Source: Xiphydria camelus
Lineage: Eukaryota; Arthropoda; Insecta; Hymenoptera; Xiphydriidae
Length of the DNA stretch: 64,000 bases
Assembly: GCA_963678675.1 (NCBI GenBank)
Contig: OY783201.1
Span: 14,470,573 to 14,534,572 of the forward strand
Direction of reading: 5' to 3'
Of the stretch, positions 50,201 through 60,712 are shown piece after piece. Both the position numbers and the translations under genes were made by a program. Every line of letters begins with the position of its first letter. Position 1 is the first letter of the stretch. The notes under the pieces were generated by a model. That model saw nothing but the letters and a program-made list of their open reading frames with translations. It did not search any database and was not told where the DNA came from.

Positions 50201-53200
50201 TAAATTTTTTTATGGTAGTCCAAATTATACTTTGAGGAGCTAATTATGTTGGGTATAATGATTAAGAGGTTCAAAATAGGAAGAACCTGATTCTCTGTGC
50301 AATGACATGACAGTCAGCCGACTCTTATCACTGATAGATAATGACGAATGGGTGAGATATGGAAACACCTCTGGTCGTTATTTCATTGGTCAGTAGACGA
50401 AGAATGAGAGGCCCCTCCTATTCCGAACTTCTTAGCTACTACAGATCGTATAGAGTGTGCTAATTTACTTATCATAAATTTCGTTTATTTCCATTATTTG
50501 TTGATTTACACAAAAATCTTTCGATCAAAAGTTTTTTGGTGTAAAAGGGAATATACGAAAGACGTAACAGATTTTTGATAAAATGCGTTATTTACGAGAT
50601 ACGAAAACCAATTTCCTTTTCTATAATAGAACTCCATATTTTTATTTTTAAAAAAGTTATCGTTCCATCGAGATCAGCAGTAAAGATATACAGTGAAAGG
50701 CTCATTTGCTGAACCGCGCGTTTGTGAGATATTTTTGCCACTTAAAATGTGTACTGGCAATGAGTTCTCATTACAAGTGTTACCAGTACTGCAGATTTCT
50801 CTCTTACAGCTATATAACTTTTATAAGAATGAAAATATTGAGCTTTTTCATCTGCGAAAACGAAGTAATCTTTATATCTCGTAAATAGTGCATGTTTTAA
50901 AAATCTATTATACAAGCATATACGCTTCTTACCAACAAAAAACTTTTATCCAAAAGATTTTTTCGTACAATAACAAATAACAGAAATAAAGGGGATGTGC
51001 GGTAGGTAAATTAATATCCAATAATAGTTAATGTAATATAAAAGCAACCATGCCATATATAAATATTACAAATTTACAATTTCGTTTGTTTGTTTATTAC
51101 AGTGCAGCACATTTACTGAATTTTCTGTATAAAGCCAAAATTCCATTAGAATATTGCATTGTGGAAGTAATGTTTGGAGAATTGTTCAGACTGCCATCTC
51201 CGAAACATTTAGAAATATGTTATGGCTCGATATTGATTGAACTTTGTAAATTGCAGCCATCGACTATGCCGCAGGTAATTTGAGCTTAGTCAATTATTTG
51301 TGAATTTTATTCAGATTAAACTGAATAATAGTGGTTTTGCTCGAAGAACCAGAGTAAGTGGTTCTTACAGATTTGGTGTACCGAATTCAAATTCATTCGT
51401 GGAATCGTTCTATCACTTCAAATTTTTGATAAGTTACACTCTGTAGGAACTTTGAGCAGATTTTCAAATAGAAAAACCCGCGGAAAAAATATTTACATAT
51501 AATCATATATATGATCATTTATAATATAATTGGATATAATCAGATATGAAATTTATCTGTATCTAATTATATGTATAGTTCTTCATATATGTATATATCG
51601 GATGGAGACAAATTTCTGATCTCATATCCAATGAGACAGGGTGTCCCGGAAAATGTGGGAAATCTCTCGGATTCAGATAGAGCATGAAAAAAATAAGATG
51701 ACAAGTTCCTATAAATTTTTTTCCTACAGGCCCTCCCTACGAAAATACAAAAATACGGTAAATGTACGACGAGAAGTGATATGGTCTTATCGTTTATTAT
51801 TATTTTTCTCGAAAACTGCCCACTATATCGACAATAAAAAAGAGTAGCTTTTTTCAGTGTAAGGTTCAAGCTACCTGATTTGTATTGTTTTAAGTCTTTA
51901 TCACACAGGGTGTTAAAAATTTAGGCATTAAGTTGTAAAACTTAAGTGTAATTAAGTGTAAACTTAGTCCGCCACTGGCAAATTAAACAAGCTAATAATG
52001 TGTCAAGGACATTATTTCAAGCGGTCCTTAGTACCTAGTATCTAACATGTTCAAATTTTATAAAATTCTATTAAGTACTTTGAAAGTTATTCAAGAAAAA
52101 CAGATTTCTAGCGGCATCCTTCAGGGACAAATATCTTCGTAGGGAGGGCCTGTAGGAAAACAATTTATAGGAACTTGTCATCTTATTTTTTCATGCTCTA
52201 TTTGAATCCGGGAGATTTCCCACATTTTCCAGGACACCCTATATATGATCATATATGCCTGGGTCATATATGATTTGATCATATATAAACATTTTTTTCT
52301 CGGGAATGGCTTTTTTGGCCTATTTTAGTCGTAAATATTTCATGAACGCGCTGTTATCTAATTTTGGGTTAAAAAAGAATCTTAATATCTATCGTGTAAC
52401 GGATAAAGGAAGAAGTCAGAAGCATTTATAACTTTTTATATTAAACGCTGAGCGTAGTTCAGTATAAATGGCGCGCGATGGAGCGATTAAGTGATTACAT
52501 ACCTAATTATACTGTATTGCATCGTTTACACTATCCTACGTCTTCCGCTCTGGTAAAAGAACTATAAATACTCCCAGCTTTTCTTTTTACACGCACACGC
52601 AGTAGACGTTAAGGACATAATTTGCCCATCCAATCCAATTTAATGAACGTGAGAATAAGAAGAAATAATAAAGTAGTATTTTTAAAAAAAGTCAATAACT
52701 TTTCGCGTTGATTTAGAAAAGACAGTGTCCATTCATTATATAACAAATTAATAATGATGACTTTCAACTAAGAATATATATTTATTATAACATTTAAAAA
52801 AATTATGAGAATTTATAATAATTAATGAACTTATTATTAAATTCTTACATAATTCTGTAAGGAGAACTCACTGCCCTATAAATACCACGTAAAAAATAGA
52901 AATACAAATACACGTATCATACATGTTTTTGTATGATCAATGTTTGTATAGAAACTTATAACATTTCCTATATTGTTCCATGTTCAATTTAAGCGCTTGT
53001 ATAGACTCTAATTAAAATCAACTACGCTTTTAAACCGAGCGTTTTTTAAACTGCACGTAGTTTAATTTTCTTCACGACTTTGCTAGGTATTAGCCCAAGC
53101 TACAGAGATATTGTTTCGACGCATTGACAGCATGGCTGCTGCTGCATTTGATCGCTTTGTTTGGTGGTTCGCCTACCATTTGAGCAACTTCCAATTTCGT

Positions 53201-56200
53201 TGGTCTTGGGAGGATTGGGATTCCTGTTTGCAGCGGGATCCAGAACATCCTCGGCCGAAATTTATTCGGGAGGTTCTTCTGAAAGCTTTACGGTGTGTTG
53301 CAATTGATTACTTAAGGTATAGATGCAATTGAAATGAGAATTTCCCTTTTCCACATAACAGGAAAGGGGGGCACGTATTTTTCTTCTTATAGAAAAGTAG
53401 TTTATCTGAATTAGTATTTCTATAAATGGATTTTGCGTAGAAATCATTTTTCTCTAATTATTAACAAATTAGGAACTGTGAATTCGAATGCAATACAAAA
53501 AAGAAAGTGACATAAGATGTGTAGTTACGTCAATATGCCGTGTCTACTTATACACTTAGACAAAAATTTGCTTGATCGAAGTAAGCGTGTTTCTGAATAT
53601 GTAATTCTAAGAACATATTTATTCAATCAGAATAAATATGGTGTCCAGCAATCAGAGAATTTTGGAAAACCTGGAGTTGTCAGGGAATTATGTGAATCAG
53701 GGAAATATCAAGCAAGAGTGAGAGAAATTAAAAAACTTTCTGGATTTAAAAAAATGTTCAAACTGCATAAATTTTAAAAGTAGGAGTATCCGATGAATCA
53801 TGAGATCTCTCTTTTTACTGATATGTAGTAAGAATATCGATTACTGATTGAAGTAATGTAAGTATGTATATGGAAGTGTGCTACGACTAAGCGTATAGGG
53901 TAGATCGAGATGAATCGGACAAGAGATCTATATTTCTTAAACCGTAGTAAAAATAAACATTTCGATAGTTCGTATTCATTCATTGGAGAGGAACAAAGTA
54001 ATACGAACGATCAAAATGCTCATTTTAAACACGATTTAAAAAATACGAATCTATGGTCCAATTCACCCTATAATCCGATTCACCTCGGTCCACCCTATTT
54101 GAAGATTTATTCTTATGTTAAGAAAAGTGATTGAACAGTAAAAATGTGATTTCGCTAAATTATAATAAATTATTTTCATATTTGTTTCTCAACTGGCATA
54201 CCCGTTATATGGATAATCGTTAATTTGTTCATTTGATGGAATGCATAATACTCTATACCGGATCTATATCCATAACGGTCAGGGAAAATTTATTATTTTA
54301 GACTGGAAGTCAGGAAATTTTGTTTCATACCTCGCTGGACACAATGTTATATATAGATTAGATGTATATATTGTAAATACTAGTCATTTGATTGAATATT
54401 ATTTGGATTAAATCGCTAAGGGCTCTACTACTTATTTCGTCAGTGTCATACAAAACATTTGCCATAGCAATAAAAGCCTTCCTCGCTATCGATGATAATA
54501 TCACGAGCTAAGAAGTTGATGGAAGCCCGAATATATGAGGATAATGGGTAGCCCCGGATGCACTTTGACGACTCCCTGATTAGCCGTGGGAATTAAGGGC
54601 CATCAAAGTTTCCGGGATCTCAACTTTTTTCTACGCGTATATCATGTTACGTACATATTATTACAAAAAAATTTTGTCATTTTTTATATATGACTTCAAC
54701 AGATTGTCTTATTACCAAAGAATTCGTGACATGATGCCGGAAACATATACTGAATTGATCCCTGCTGTACCCGAGCCAATTTACAAATACACCTCTGAAG
54801 GCGCAAGTAAGTTTATGATACACTGCATTGTATAATTGTTTCATTAACCCATTTGCATCATTAGCGTATATATATACGCTCAACTTTCCTGGTCAATATC
54901 ACCGGAGCGTATATGTACGCTCAACTTTTTTACACTTAAATATAATTAAAAAAAAGTTTGGTGATAAAGGCCTCTTTTTACATTTCCTTATGATGCAAAG
55001 GGTTAATATACACCCAGTATTTACGCGTTAGTAATTAATTATAGACAAGATACTGCCGCTGCTAGTCATTCTAGGCGATACCGTTTTTTCGTCGTCTTAA
55101 TGTTACGAAATAATCCACATAAAGTTGCAAACCTGTTTCACGTTTATTTTCGAAAAAATGAGTTTTTTAAGTCATAACCTCGGATCGCTTTTGGATTAGG
55201 CAGAGAGATATCCGCGGAAATTCAAATATGTTTTTCTCGCATATATGAAATCCTGAAACTGAGTTTTGAAAAAATCGAGGATTTTTTATTTCCGATTAGT
55301 AGGTATATTTTGAATAGCGTAAATGTGGACCTCTCGTCACTGTAGTGATGCATCAGGCGACGCGCCTGATTGTGGAATCTACATATCGCTGCCTCACAGA
55401 ATCATAAGGTTCTATGTTACCGAGCAAGAGTTCTGAGAAAATCGCTTTAAAGTTTTTGGGTGTTGGGAAATATTATTACGGATGTATTAATTAATGCAGG
55501 GAAAGTATCACACATTCCAAAGATGGCGCAGAGAGGTCGCCTGGGGTTCTAAGTTGAACATAAAACCTCGTGCTGCTTAAAAGTCTAAACGCCAAAAAAT
55601 GTAACATAGAACCTTATAATTCTGAGGCAGCGATATGTAGCGACCGGTACAGGAAAAAAGCGTATCTTTTCACTGTCATTGAGAAACATCGTAATTTGTT
55701 GCTGTGCGAGGAAACATCGTAAGTCCTTGTTTTCATCGATGTGATTTCCTTATATAGGAACGAGTTACGATATTGTATAATGATAGTGAAAAGATACGTG
55801 CTTTTTTTCTGGTACTGATTGATAGGTATGTACTTATAGTTGCGGATTCGATTTTACCTACTTCTTTTTTCAGGCACGACTTTATATGTTATATGTGTGT
55901 GTAAAAATGAAAATGCCTTATACTATCGTCATCGGAAAATCTATTACCAGCTCATAATGAGTAAAGATCAAAATAGTTTTTGTCTTCAACATTTGATAAT
56001 CTATTTTAATGAATTTTAAAGGCACGTGCGTACGTGTGTGCATTCTTTTTCCCTCTAACAGTTAAACAACTGAACCGATTGAGTTATATTATGGCTGAAA
56101 AATCACATTTCGATCACAGAAGATCCATTAAGATTTTGGGCCTAATCGAAATGGCGATTTTGAAATGGAAGCTTTAAAAATGAATTTTAAAAAATAGTCG

Positions 56201-59200
56201 ATCGAAAAATATTTTAGACAAATGTTGCGTGATTTATGGAATTTCTACAACGTTTATCTCAAACTTTTTTGTAACTGAATGTTGAGAAAACTACGTAGGA
56301 ACGGTTAATAATAATTACGAAAGATTCATTCTTGAAAAATGCAGGCAGTAAATACGTTTTAAAAATTTGATCGTTTAAATTTTCATAGTCACTGATTCCA
56401 AATAGGCAATCTCTCTAAATTTCCAAATTTTAAATGGTAAACTTATTATAGCGGACTAAAACAAAAATTTATCCGATTCTTGTGAAATTGATAGGTAAGG
56501 CTTTTTCCGGTCTCTGAATATAAATCTCTGATTAAAGTTCTGAAATTCAAAATAACGTATTCAATAGGTTTGTTCCAACCAGACCTCTGACGTCCATGTG
56601 AACGTCAGCCGCATGCGCAGTAGAGAAACGGTCATGCGCAGTAGTGAAAATCCGTTCCACCTTCTCTACTGCGCATGACGTGTACCGTTCGGTGTACGGT
56701 TTTCGGCTCGGTTGGAACAGACCTATTATCTCGGACTAAAATATTGAAATTTTTCTGATTCTTATGAAATTGAATAGGGTTTGTTTCGTATATCTCTGAA
56801 TATGAATCTAGATATGAAATTCTACACTTGAAAATGACGGATTCAATACGGCAGAATGAAATGCCAAAATTTTTCCGATTTTCATTAAATTTAATAAGTA
56901 GTTAGGGATTTTTAGTGTCTTTTTAACGATAATTGGTTGTATGTATAGCGAGAAAGCGAAGCTTTTTTTAAGGTACTCATGCAAAAATATTATTAAAGAG
57001 ACTAGTGAGTTTTAAAAACTCGAAATGAAAATAAAATGCACGCGAAATAAAATTATTTAACAAATTGCTTTTATTCATGTCTTACTCACTATTGTGTATT
57101 GCTTAATAAAGCTACACTTTCTAATTTAAAGTTCAGTATATGAGAGATCACATGGCACGTAGAAACATGAAATGATTCGTAGCAAATATACATACAGTTG
57201 CGAGCATACAATTTATTTTAGGTTCGCTTCCTGGTACGACAGTGGCACATGAGCTTGTCGTTTCCATCAGGCGCAAATGTACTCCTGAAGAAGTACTGAA
57301 TGTACTTAATACATTGCCGGGACCAGGAGAGAACGAAGAGGCAAATACTTTCAATCCATTGAAGATTGATGTTTTTGTACAGACACTGCTAAATCTTGGA
57401 TCAAAGAGTTTCAGTCATAGTTTTGCTGCGATTGGAAAATTTCACTATGTTTTTAAGGTGAGATTTGTTGAAGGGAGGAGCAGAAGAATTTTATACTCTT
57501 ATAAATTATACTGATGGAGAAAGGAGGATTTTAGGAAAAAATTCAAATATAACTGCTTCTACTTCTTTAATATCAATATTGGTAGTTGCAGATAAAATAG
57601 CTAAAAAGACAGCGGCTTGTTGATACGCAAAATGCGCTCCGTAACAAAATTCATATATTTTTAAATATATTTTATCGGTGTATAGTAACTGCACCAACAA
57701 AGCGAAATATTCATAGTTTAAGAGAAAATCGCGTTTATAATAAACGTCTTTGTAAAATCGGTAAATCTACAGGATATACCACTTATGTAGTCTGGTCTTC
57801 CCAAGATTATTCTATTAGGTAAAATAATAAGTATGTTTCGACGAAAGGAGACTATTCGTCGCCGTTATTCGTTCGAGTCTAAATTTTTAAAGTAACTACG
57901 AGTACATAAATATATTATAAATTCGATAAATCGATCATAACATTAATTTTAGAAAGTGTTGCACTAATGATACACCGTTCTCTATTATGTGGACGAATTC
58001 ACAGATCCTTGCTGAGACTGAAGAGGCGCAAATATGTATCCTACGAAATATGTATGCCTTGTGGAAAAACCACTATCAAATGATGGTCGTTCTAACAGAT
58101 AAGCTACTGAAAACTGGAATTATTGAGTGCAGTGCCATCGCTAATTGGATATTTTCTCGTGAAATGACATCTGAATTCACAAAGTGAGTGTTTGCGTCAC
58201 GTACGTAGATTGCGCGGAAGAATACCATCAAATTCGTGAAATAAGCATTTTATTTAATCACATTTATACGCGAAAATATATTCATTTAGTGAAACTCATA
58301 TATATATATATGCCAATTTATCGTTTACAATTATTACAACATTCCTTGAAATTAATCACTGCTACTTTTGAGACTCTACATTTGGGAAATACTTCATTTG
58401 ACGATACGCAAGAAGAACAAGCACGTTATAAAGTTAAATACCGAACTGACGGAAGCTAGGGAGAAATTAAGGAGGGCGGAAAGCAGATCAGGATCCTCTT
58501 CTGAAGAAGATGACGCTAATAAGGAAAAGGGTGGTGAAAGGCCATCGGAAGATGCGGTGGAAAGAATGGAAGAGAAATTGGAAGCCGCCCAGGCAGATCA
58601 GAAAAACTTGTTTCTTATCATTTTTCAGGTGAAGAAGTCAATATAGCAGTACGGGGCTTAAACTTTCGATTATGTTAAATAATTGTGCAATAAATTATCT
58701 AAATTATGCAAAGTATCTAACGCTTATTACTATGTCTGGTAATCTTTTATTATTTGCAAGTGTATAGCAGCAGAATATTTTTCTTTTTCAAGAAAACATC
58801 TAAACGTCTATGAGAATGTAGTAGCAATAGCTTTAGCGATTTTATTGTATCATTTACCGCATAATATCTATACGCAAAAGTTTTCATATTAATTTTATTT
58901 ACTCCTTTATTTGCAGCGTTTTATAATGATCTTGTCTGAGCATTTAGTGAGGTGTGACACCGACGGCGTTGATTACAATACGCATTGGTACCGATGGACC
59001 ATTGGAAGACTTCAACAGGTTTTCTTGACTGTGAGTTTTTAAAAACTTTGTTTAAACATTTATTCGACGTCAAAACTAGGGCTGGCTCTTTGGTTAAAAC
59101 TCTAACATTTGGGAATCTATTCACAAGAAGGAGACTGAATATTGACGAACTGGCTTTGTACAAACAATATCAAAATGTGCTCCATGTGCGGTATTAACAG

Positions 59201-59865
59201 AACATTCTGTGCGCACATATTTTATACACAAATATACATACAGTAGAATCCGCTTAATACGATCTCGGTTAATACGATTTCCCGCATAATACGCGCTTCA
59301 TTCCCGTTTATAACGCTCTTTTGACGATAGACTATGCCATGTCTCTGTAAACTACACTTAGCACTTACGCGCGCCTATCTATGCATAGTACATTTGCTCT
59401 ATTTTTGATGGTGTCTTTCAAACGTCAAACTCAATCGAAAATTTAATACCGGGTCAGGCGATATAAAACATCAAAAGAAGGTTACTACTTTCTGTTTAAA
59501 GAATTGAAGAATTAATTTTGGATGATCTATGCACAATTGATTTGTATTGATCTTAAATATGTGTATGTCTATCCTTTAATACACGTGTATAAACAGTCAT
59601 GCTTGTGTGGGTACGTATATTTTTATTTTTATTTGGCTGTTAGGATTTCCCGTCTAAGACGACATTTTGCACGACCCCATGAAAAACGTATTAAGTGGAT
59701 TTTATTGTATTACAGGCATATATCGCTATTTGTTTCGTTACAATGTTATAGCACCACGAGCAAGTTCAAAAGTATTCCTCAACGCTGGAAACGCTTCTCT
59801 TCACTCCAGACTTGGATCCACATATCCTGGACGTGTTCCATCAGTTTGTTTCTTTACGCGCGTGA
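38248..59865 (+). CDS. NCBP1: Nuclear cap-binding protein subunit 1 (CBP80), complete
   Basis: Eleven coding exons: 38248-38287, 38972-39440, 48689-49183, 51103-51274, 53087-53292, 54703-54806, 57222-57457, 58005-58183, 58373-58628, 58917-59030 and 59752-59865. All junctions are GT-AG and in phase, giving 794 residues (vertebrate and fly proteins are about 790-800). The N-terminus [10 protein letters not shown] and a basic KKRRRVSE cluster form a nuclear localisation signal. The first MIF4G domain follows ([44 protein letters not shown]). Conserved family blocks continue with [26 protein letters not shown] and [13 protein letters not shown]. An acidic, coiled-coil segment lies in exon 9 ([16 protein letters not shown]), and the C-terminus is [11 protein letters not shown]. 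With NCBP2/CBP20 it forms the nuclear complex that binds the m7G cap and couples capping to splicing, export and decay. Introns total about 19 kb and are filled with mobile elements; the coding frame is intact. Confidence 0.96.
39762..39962. mobile_element. TTAA-flanked MITE, 201 bp
   Basis: CACATTCACTGCCGC at the left matches GCGGCAGTGAATGGG inverted at the right. TTAA is present at 39758-39761 and 39963-39966. Its right TTAA is also the left TTAA of the next element. Confidence 0.85.
39967..40112. mobile_element. TTAA-flanked hairpin MITE, sharing a TTAA with its neighbour
   Basis: GGCCATCACACGTGAAAAAA at the left is inverted at the right with one or two differences, and the arms are about 65 bp. 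TTAA lies at 39963-39966 and 40113-40116. The internal GTAACAGTAAGGATTGACCA is perfectly inverted. Confidence 0.85.
40630..42677. mobile_element. Large non-autonomous TTAA element, 2.05 kb
   Basis: CACACGCGACCGGC at the left and GCGGTCGCGAATGTG at the right are imperfect inverted repeats, with TTAA at 40626-40629 and 42678-42681. A second inverted pair, TATATGGGTCATT (about 40993 and 42645), lies inside; it may be the ends of another nested element. The interior repeats variants of GACGAACCTGACA in both orientations (for example near 41170, 41355, 41812, 41870, 42222 and 42415). No recognisable ORF. NCBP1 intron 2. Confidence 0.6.
42807..43027. mobile_element. Hairpin MITE with GGAACGCACGGAGAGC ends
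   Basis: AGGAACGCACGGAGAGC at the left is inverted at the right (GCTCTCCGTGCGTTCCT). The interior is rich in TATA and has ATATCGCTC inverted. TTA precedes the left end and TAG follows the right end, so a Harbinger-type 3-bp duplication is possible but imperfect. Confidence 0.7.
43207..44516 (+). mobile_element. Tc1/mariner-superfamily element with about 300-bp TIRs, internally deleted
   Basis: CAGGATGTAAAAAAAAGTCC at the left and an inverted form ending CACCCTG at the right, both flanked by TA. The inverted similarity extends about 300 bp, through CGGCCGAATATTTTGAAAAA, a CCCCGCTGGGG tract and GATTCGGGTTTT. The interior keeps only the 3' third of a transposase gene. Confidence 0.85.
43644..43976 (+). 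pseudogene. DD41D-type transposase, 3' fragment
   Basis: The frame reads [15 protein letters not shown] (second Asp), then [19 protein letters not shown] (third Asp), then [18 protein letters not shown] and a stop. Exactly 41 residues separate the two aspartates, the spacing of the DD41D (rosa-like) group. The first catalytic Asp and the DNA-binding region are absent. Confidence 0.75.
44726..45500. repeat. NCBP1 intron 2, with a hairpin-like remnant
   Basis: TTTTTAAACGTGCTAACCAATG at 45088-45109 belongs to the CTAACCAATG MITE family (see 27179-27373). GGGCATGTTCACGA at 45109-45122 is inverted at 45486-45499, directly before the LTR element. Similar TGTGTGCGTCTGTGTACG words occur twice around 44870-44980. 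No gene. Confidence 0.4.
45501..46479 (+). mobile_element. TRIM-like LTR retrotransposon without gag or pol
   Basis: LTRs are 45501-45750 and 46231-46479 (250 and 249 bp, about 97% identical by eye). Both start TGTGGCGACC and end in CGCCACA. Each has a TATATAAGACC box. The primer-binding site TTGGTGACCCCGACGTGATC follows the 5' LTR directly, and a purine tract GGTGGGGGGGAG precedes the 3' LTR. The internal region is only 480 bp, so the element must borrow proteins from a relative. The flanks CCAT and CAAT are an imperfect duplication. Confidence 0.9.
45790..45970. repeat. Minisatellite inside the TRIM-like element
   Basis: About five imperfect copies of a 31-37-bp unit containing CACGC, TTCGATACGACGTCACG and GCCCACGT. 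Its open frames on both strands are artefacts of this repetition. Confidence 0.7.
46480..46637 (+). repeat. Dispersed repeat, paralogue of 60710-60960 (inverted)
   Basis: TCATGCTTTCATTAATGAGG, CGTACACCGATACAGTGAGC and GGGACCACCGAGTCGTG occur here and, inverted, at 60720-60866. Here GATTAATC is uninterrupted, whereas the other copy has an 83-bp TTAA element at that point. Confidence 0.8.
46638..47186. mobile_element. Long foldback element, about 265-bp arms
   Basis: The left and right arms are about 93% identical by eye and meet at 46903-46911 with almost no loop. Words such as CAAGTGGTGTAAAAACGAGA and CACTTGACTCTAACTTG are inverted across the centre. GAAGGATGGACCACGCGTCC at 63387-63406 is a piece of the outer end of another copy. 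NCBP1 intron 2, next to the endonuclease fragment. Confidence 0.85.
47187..47656 (+). pseudogene. Endonuclease/exonuclease/phosphatase domain from a retroelement or Helentron
   Basis: The frame reads [46 protein letters not shown] and [13 protein letters not shown]. The first block and GDFN are signature motifs of the APE-like endonuclease fold of non-LTR retrotransposons and some Helitron-like elements. It stops at 47654-47656, before the final SDH-type motif, and no reverse transcriptase or helicase is nearby. The open frame continues upstream into the foldback arm, so the true N-terminus is lost. Confidence 0.7.
47657..48062. other. NCBP1 intron 2, AT-rich, no gene
   Basis: Contains ATATAATATATAATATAC-type AT repeats (47835-47865) and a GAGAGAGAGAGAGA run near 48032. 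Nothing else is seen. Confidence 0.4.
48067..48475. mobile_element. TTAA-flanked element with a long poly-C end
   Basis: The left end is GGGGGTTTTATAGC and the right end a run of about 19 C, with TTAA on both sides (48063-48066 and 48476-48479). The GTGTCCACCGCAAA word near 48260 is shared with the TTAA element at 7610-8349. The TIR is short, since only the G/C run is inverted. Confidence 0.6.
49184..51102. other. NCBP1 intron 3
   Basis: AT-rich, without a gene. It holds one hairpin MITE (50264-50433); otherwise nothing is recognised. Confidence 0.4.
50264..50433. mobile_element. Hairpin MITE, 170 bp
   Basis: AAGAGGTTCAAAATAGGA at the left is inverted at the right (TCCTATTCCGAACTTCTTAG). 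The terminal wording resembles the MITE at 26494-26752 (AGTTCGAGATAGGA). No coding capacity. Confidence 0.6.
51497..52290. repeat. AT-rich palindromic repeat, copy 2, split by a foldback element
   Basis: TTGGATATAATCAGATATGA and ATATATGATCA words on both outer sides match the family at 6236-6480. The middle, 51638-52240, is a separate foldback element. NCBP1 intron 4. Confidence 0.6.
51638..52240. mobile_element. Foldback element with AGGGTGTCC ends, about 105-bp arms
   Basis: AGGGTGTCCCGGAAAATGTG is inverted at the right end (CACATTTTCCAGGACACCCT). The arms also include CAAGTTCCTATAAATTTTTT and GGCCCTCCCTACGAA with their inverses. The roughly 390-bp centre has no recognisable gene. Confidence 0.85.
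53293..54702. repeat. NCBP1 intron 5 with hAT-like terminal fragments
   Basis: TTTTGGAAAACCTGGAGTTG with TCAGGGAATTA (53659-53690) and GGTCAGGGAAAATTT with GACTGGAAGTCAGG (54282-54320) resemble the ends of the insertion at 34876-36258. They are fragments only. No gene. Confidence 0.4.
54848..55002. mobile_element. TTAA-flanked MITE, 155 bp
   Basis: CCCATTTGCATCATTAG at the left and CTTATGATGCAAAGGG at the right are inverted, with TTAA at 54844-54847 and 55003-55006. Two direct copies of GCGTATAT.TACGCTCAACTTT lie inside. NCBP1 intron 6. Confidence 0.85.
55379..55640. mobile_element. Hairpin MITE, 262 bp
   Basis: CTACATATCGCTGCCTCA, then AAGGTTCTATGTTAC, are inverted at the right end (GTAACATAGAACCTT, then TGAGGCAGCGATATGTAG), giving arms of about 42 bp. 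NCBP1 intron 6. Confidence 0.75.
55647..55816. mobile_element. Hairpin MITE, 170 bp, adjacent to the previous one
   Basis: GTACAGGAAAAAAGCGTATC is inverted at the right end (GATACGTGCTTTTTTTCTGGTAC), with TTTTCACT.TCATT inverted just inside. Only about six bases separate it from the MITE at 55379-55640. Confidence 0.75.
56455..56940. repeat. Tandem repeat of about 110 bp, interrupted by a hairpin MITE
   Basis: Copies at about 56455-56562, 56735-56845 and (partial) 56846-56940 share ACTAAAA, TTTTTCCGATT or TTTCTGATTCTTATGAAATTGA, TCTCTGAATATAAATCT and GGATTCAATA in order. The MITE 56563-56727 separates the first two. NCBP1 intron 6. Confidence 0.55.
56563..56727. mobile_element. Hairpin MITE with AATAGGTTTGTTCCAACC ends
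   Basis: AATAGGTTTGTTCCAACC is inverted at the right (GGTTGGAACAGACCTATT). The interior contains CATGCGCAGTAG-type words twice direct and once inverted. It is GC-richer than its surroundings. Confidence 0.8.
59241..59300. repeat. Pogo/Tigger-like terminal sequence, solo end
   Basis: A TA followed by CAGTAGAATCCGCTTAATAC, then GATCTCGGTTAATACGATTTC, is the usual wording of pogo-type TIRs with repeated TTAATACGA. The matching right end was not found, so this is a fragment. NCBP1 intron 10. Confidence 0.5.
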
Positions 59866-60206
59866 AACGGCATGTTAATTTTACTTTAAAAATGACTAAT
59901 GATGATGTAGGATTTAATCGTATAGAATTATACCCCTGTAAGTCTTAAAGATTATATCAACGTGTCATTTTGCTAATTTATTATTCTCACTAATAGAAGA
60001 TGAATTCTACATACATGTTGCGTTCAACGTTATTAAGATTATTGATGACTCGATGACTAGATGTACGTTCTTAAATTGAAAGTACAGAGATATCATATAT
60101 TTAATTTGAAGAAATTACAGTTACATAAAATAATATTGATGTGAAACATCTTATGCCGCGCTACGGTGGTGAAAACGGCTGTTAGCGTGGCGATTCCGTT
60201 AGGGAT
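59866..60206 (+). other. NCBP1 3' flank
   Basis: AT-rich and without coding evidence. The 3' UTR should lie here; no AATAAA signal was found close to the stop codon. Confidence 0.35.
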
Positions 60207-60712
60207 CCAGACGCTGGAATGGCAATTGGCGATTTCCACTATCGAACGTGACATCTGGTGGCAGAATCTAGAACTAGTCTATTTGGGTTCCAGATATAAA
60301 CAAACGTGGCTTTTGCATGACGTGTGGTTTGTTTTCAGAAATAGTATGAAATAGAATAGTGAAACGGTGAAACTTTAAAAATTTCAAAAAGTAAGTCTGA
60401 ATATTGTCCACGAAGAGTCATATTTTTCTTCAGCCACAGTTCCACACAAAATCACGTGCTTTGCTTGGAGCACTTCTTCGCCTTCACAGAAGTTCCTCGA
60501 ATCTGTGTTACACTTCCCGTAATTAAATATTGTCTTTAATTTTAAACACGGCATATTCTAATAATAGTAATGTCGTAATATAACAAAAATGTTGAGTAGA
60601 ACGCAAAAACACCAGTAACAGACTACAGCTGTGCGGTTGTTTACAAAATGAACCCAAATAGGACGGCCATTTGCATAACTACTGTGGTGCCACCATCGGT
60701 AGTGGAAATCGC
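60207..60712. repeat. Inverted repeat pair, about 80-bp arms
   Basis: 60207-60300 and 60636-60712 share, in inverted order, GAACCCAAATAG, GCCACCA and AGTGGAAATCGCCAAT. The roughly 335 bp between them has no gene. It may be a non-autonomous element abutting the repeat at 60713-61020. Confidence 0.45.

Noticed and set aside
51567..51869. 100-codon minus-strand frame
   Set aside because: It spans the end of a foldback element and AT-rich repeat and has no homology.
60166..60354. 62-codon plus-strand frame
   Set aside because: It lies over an inverted-repeat arm that recurs at 60636-60712 and has no family resemblance.
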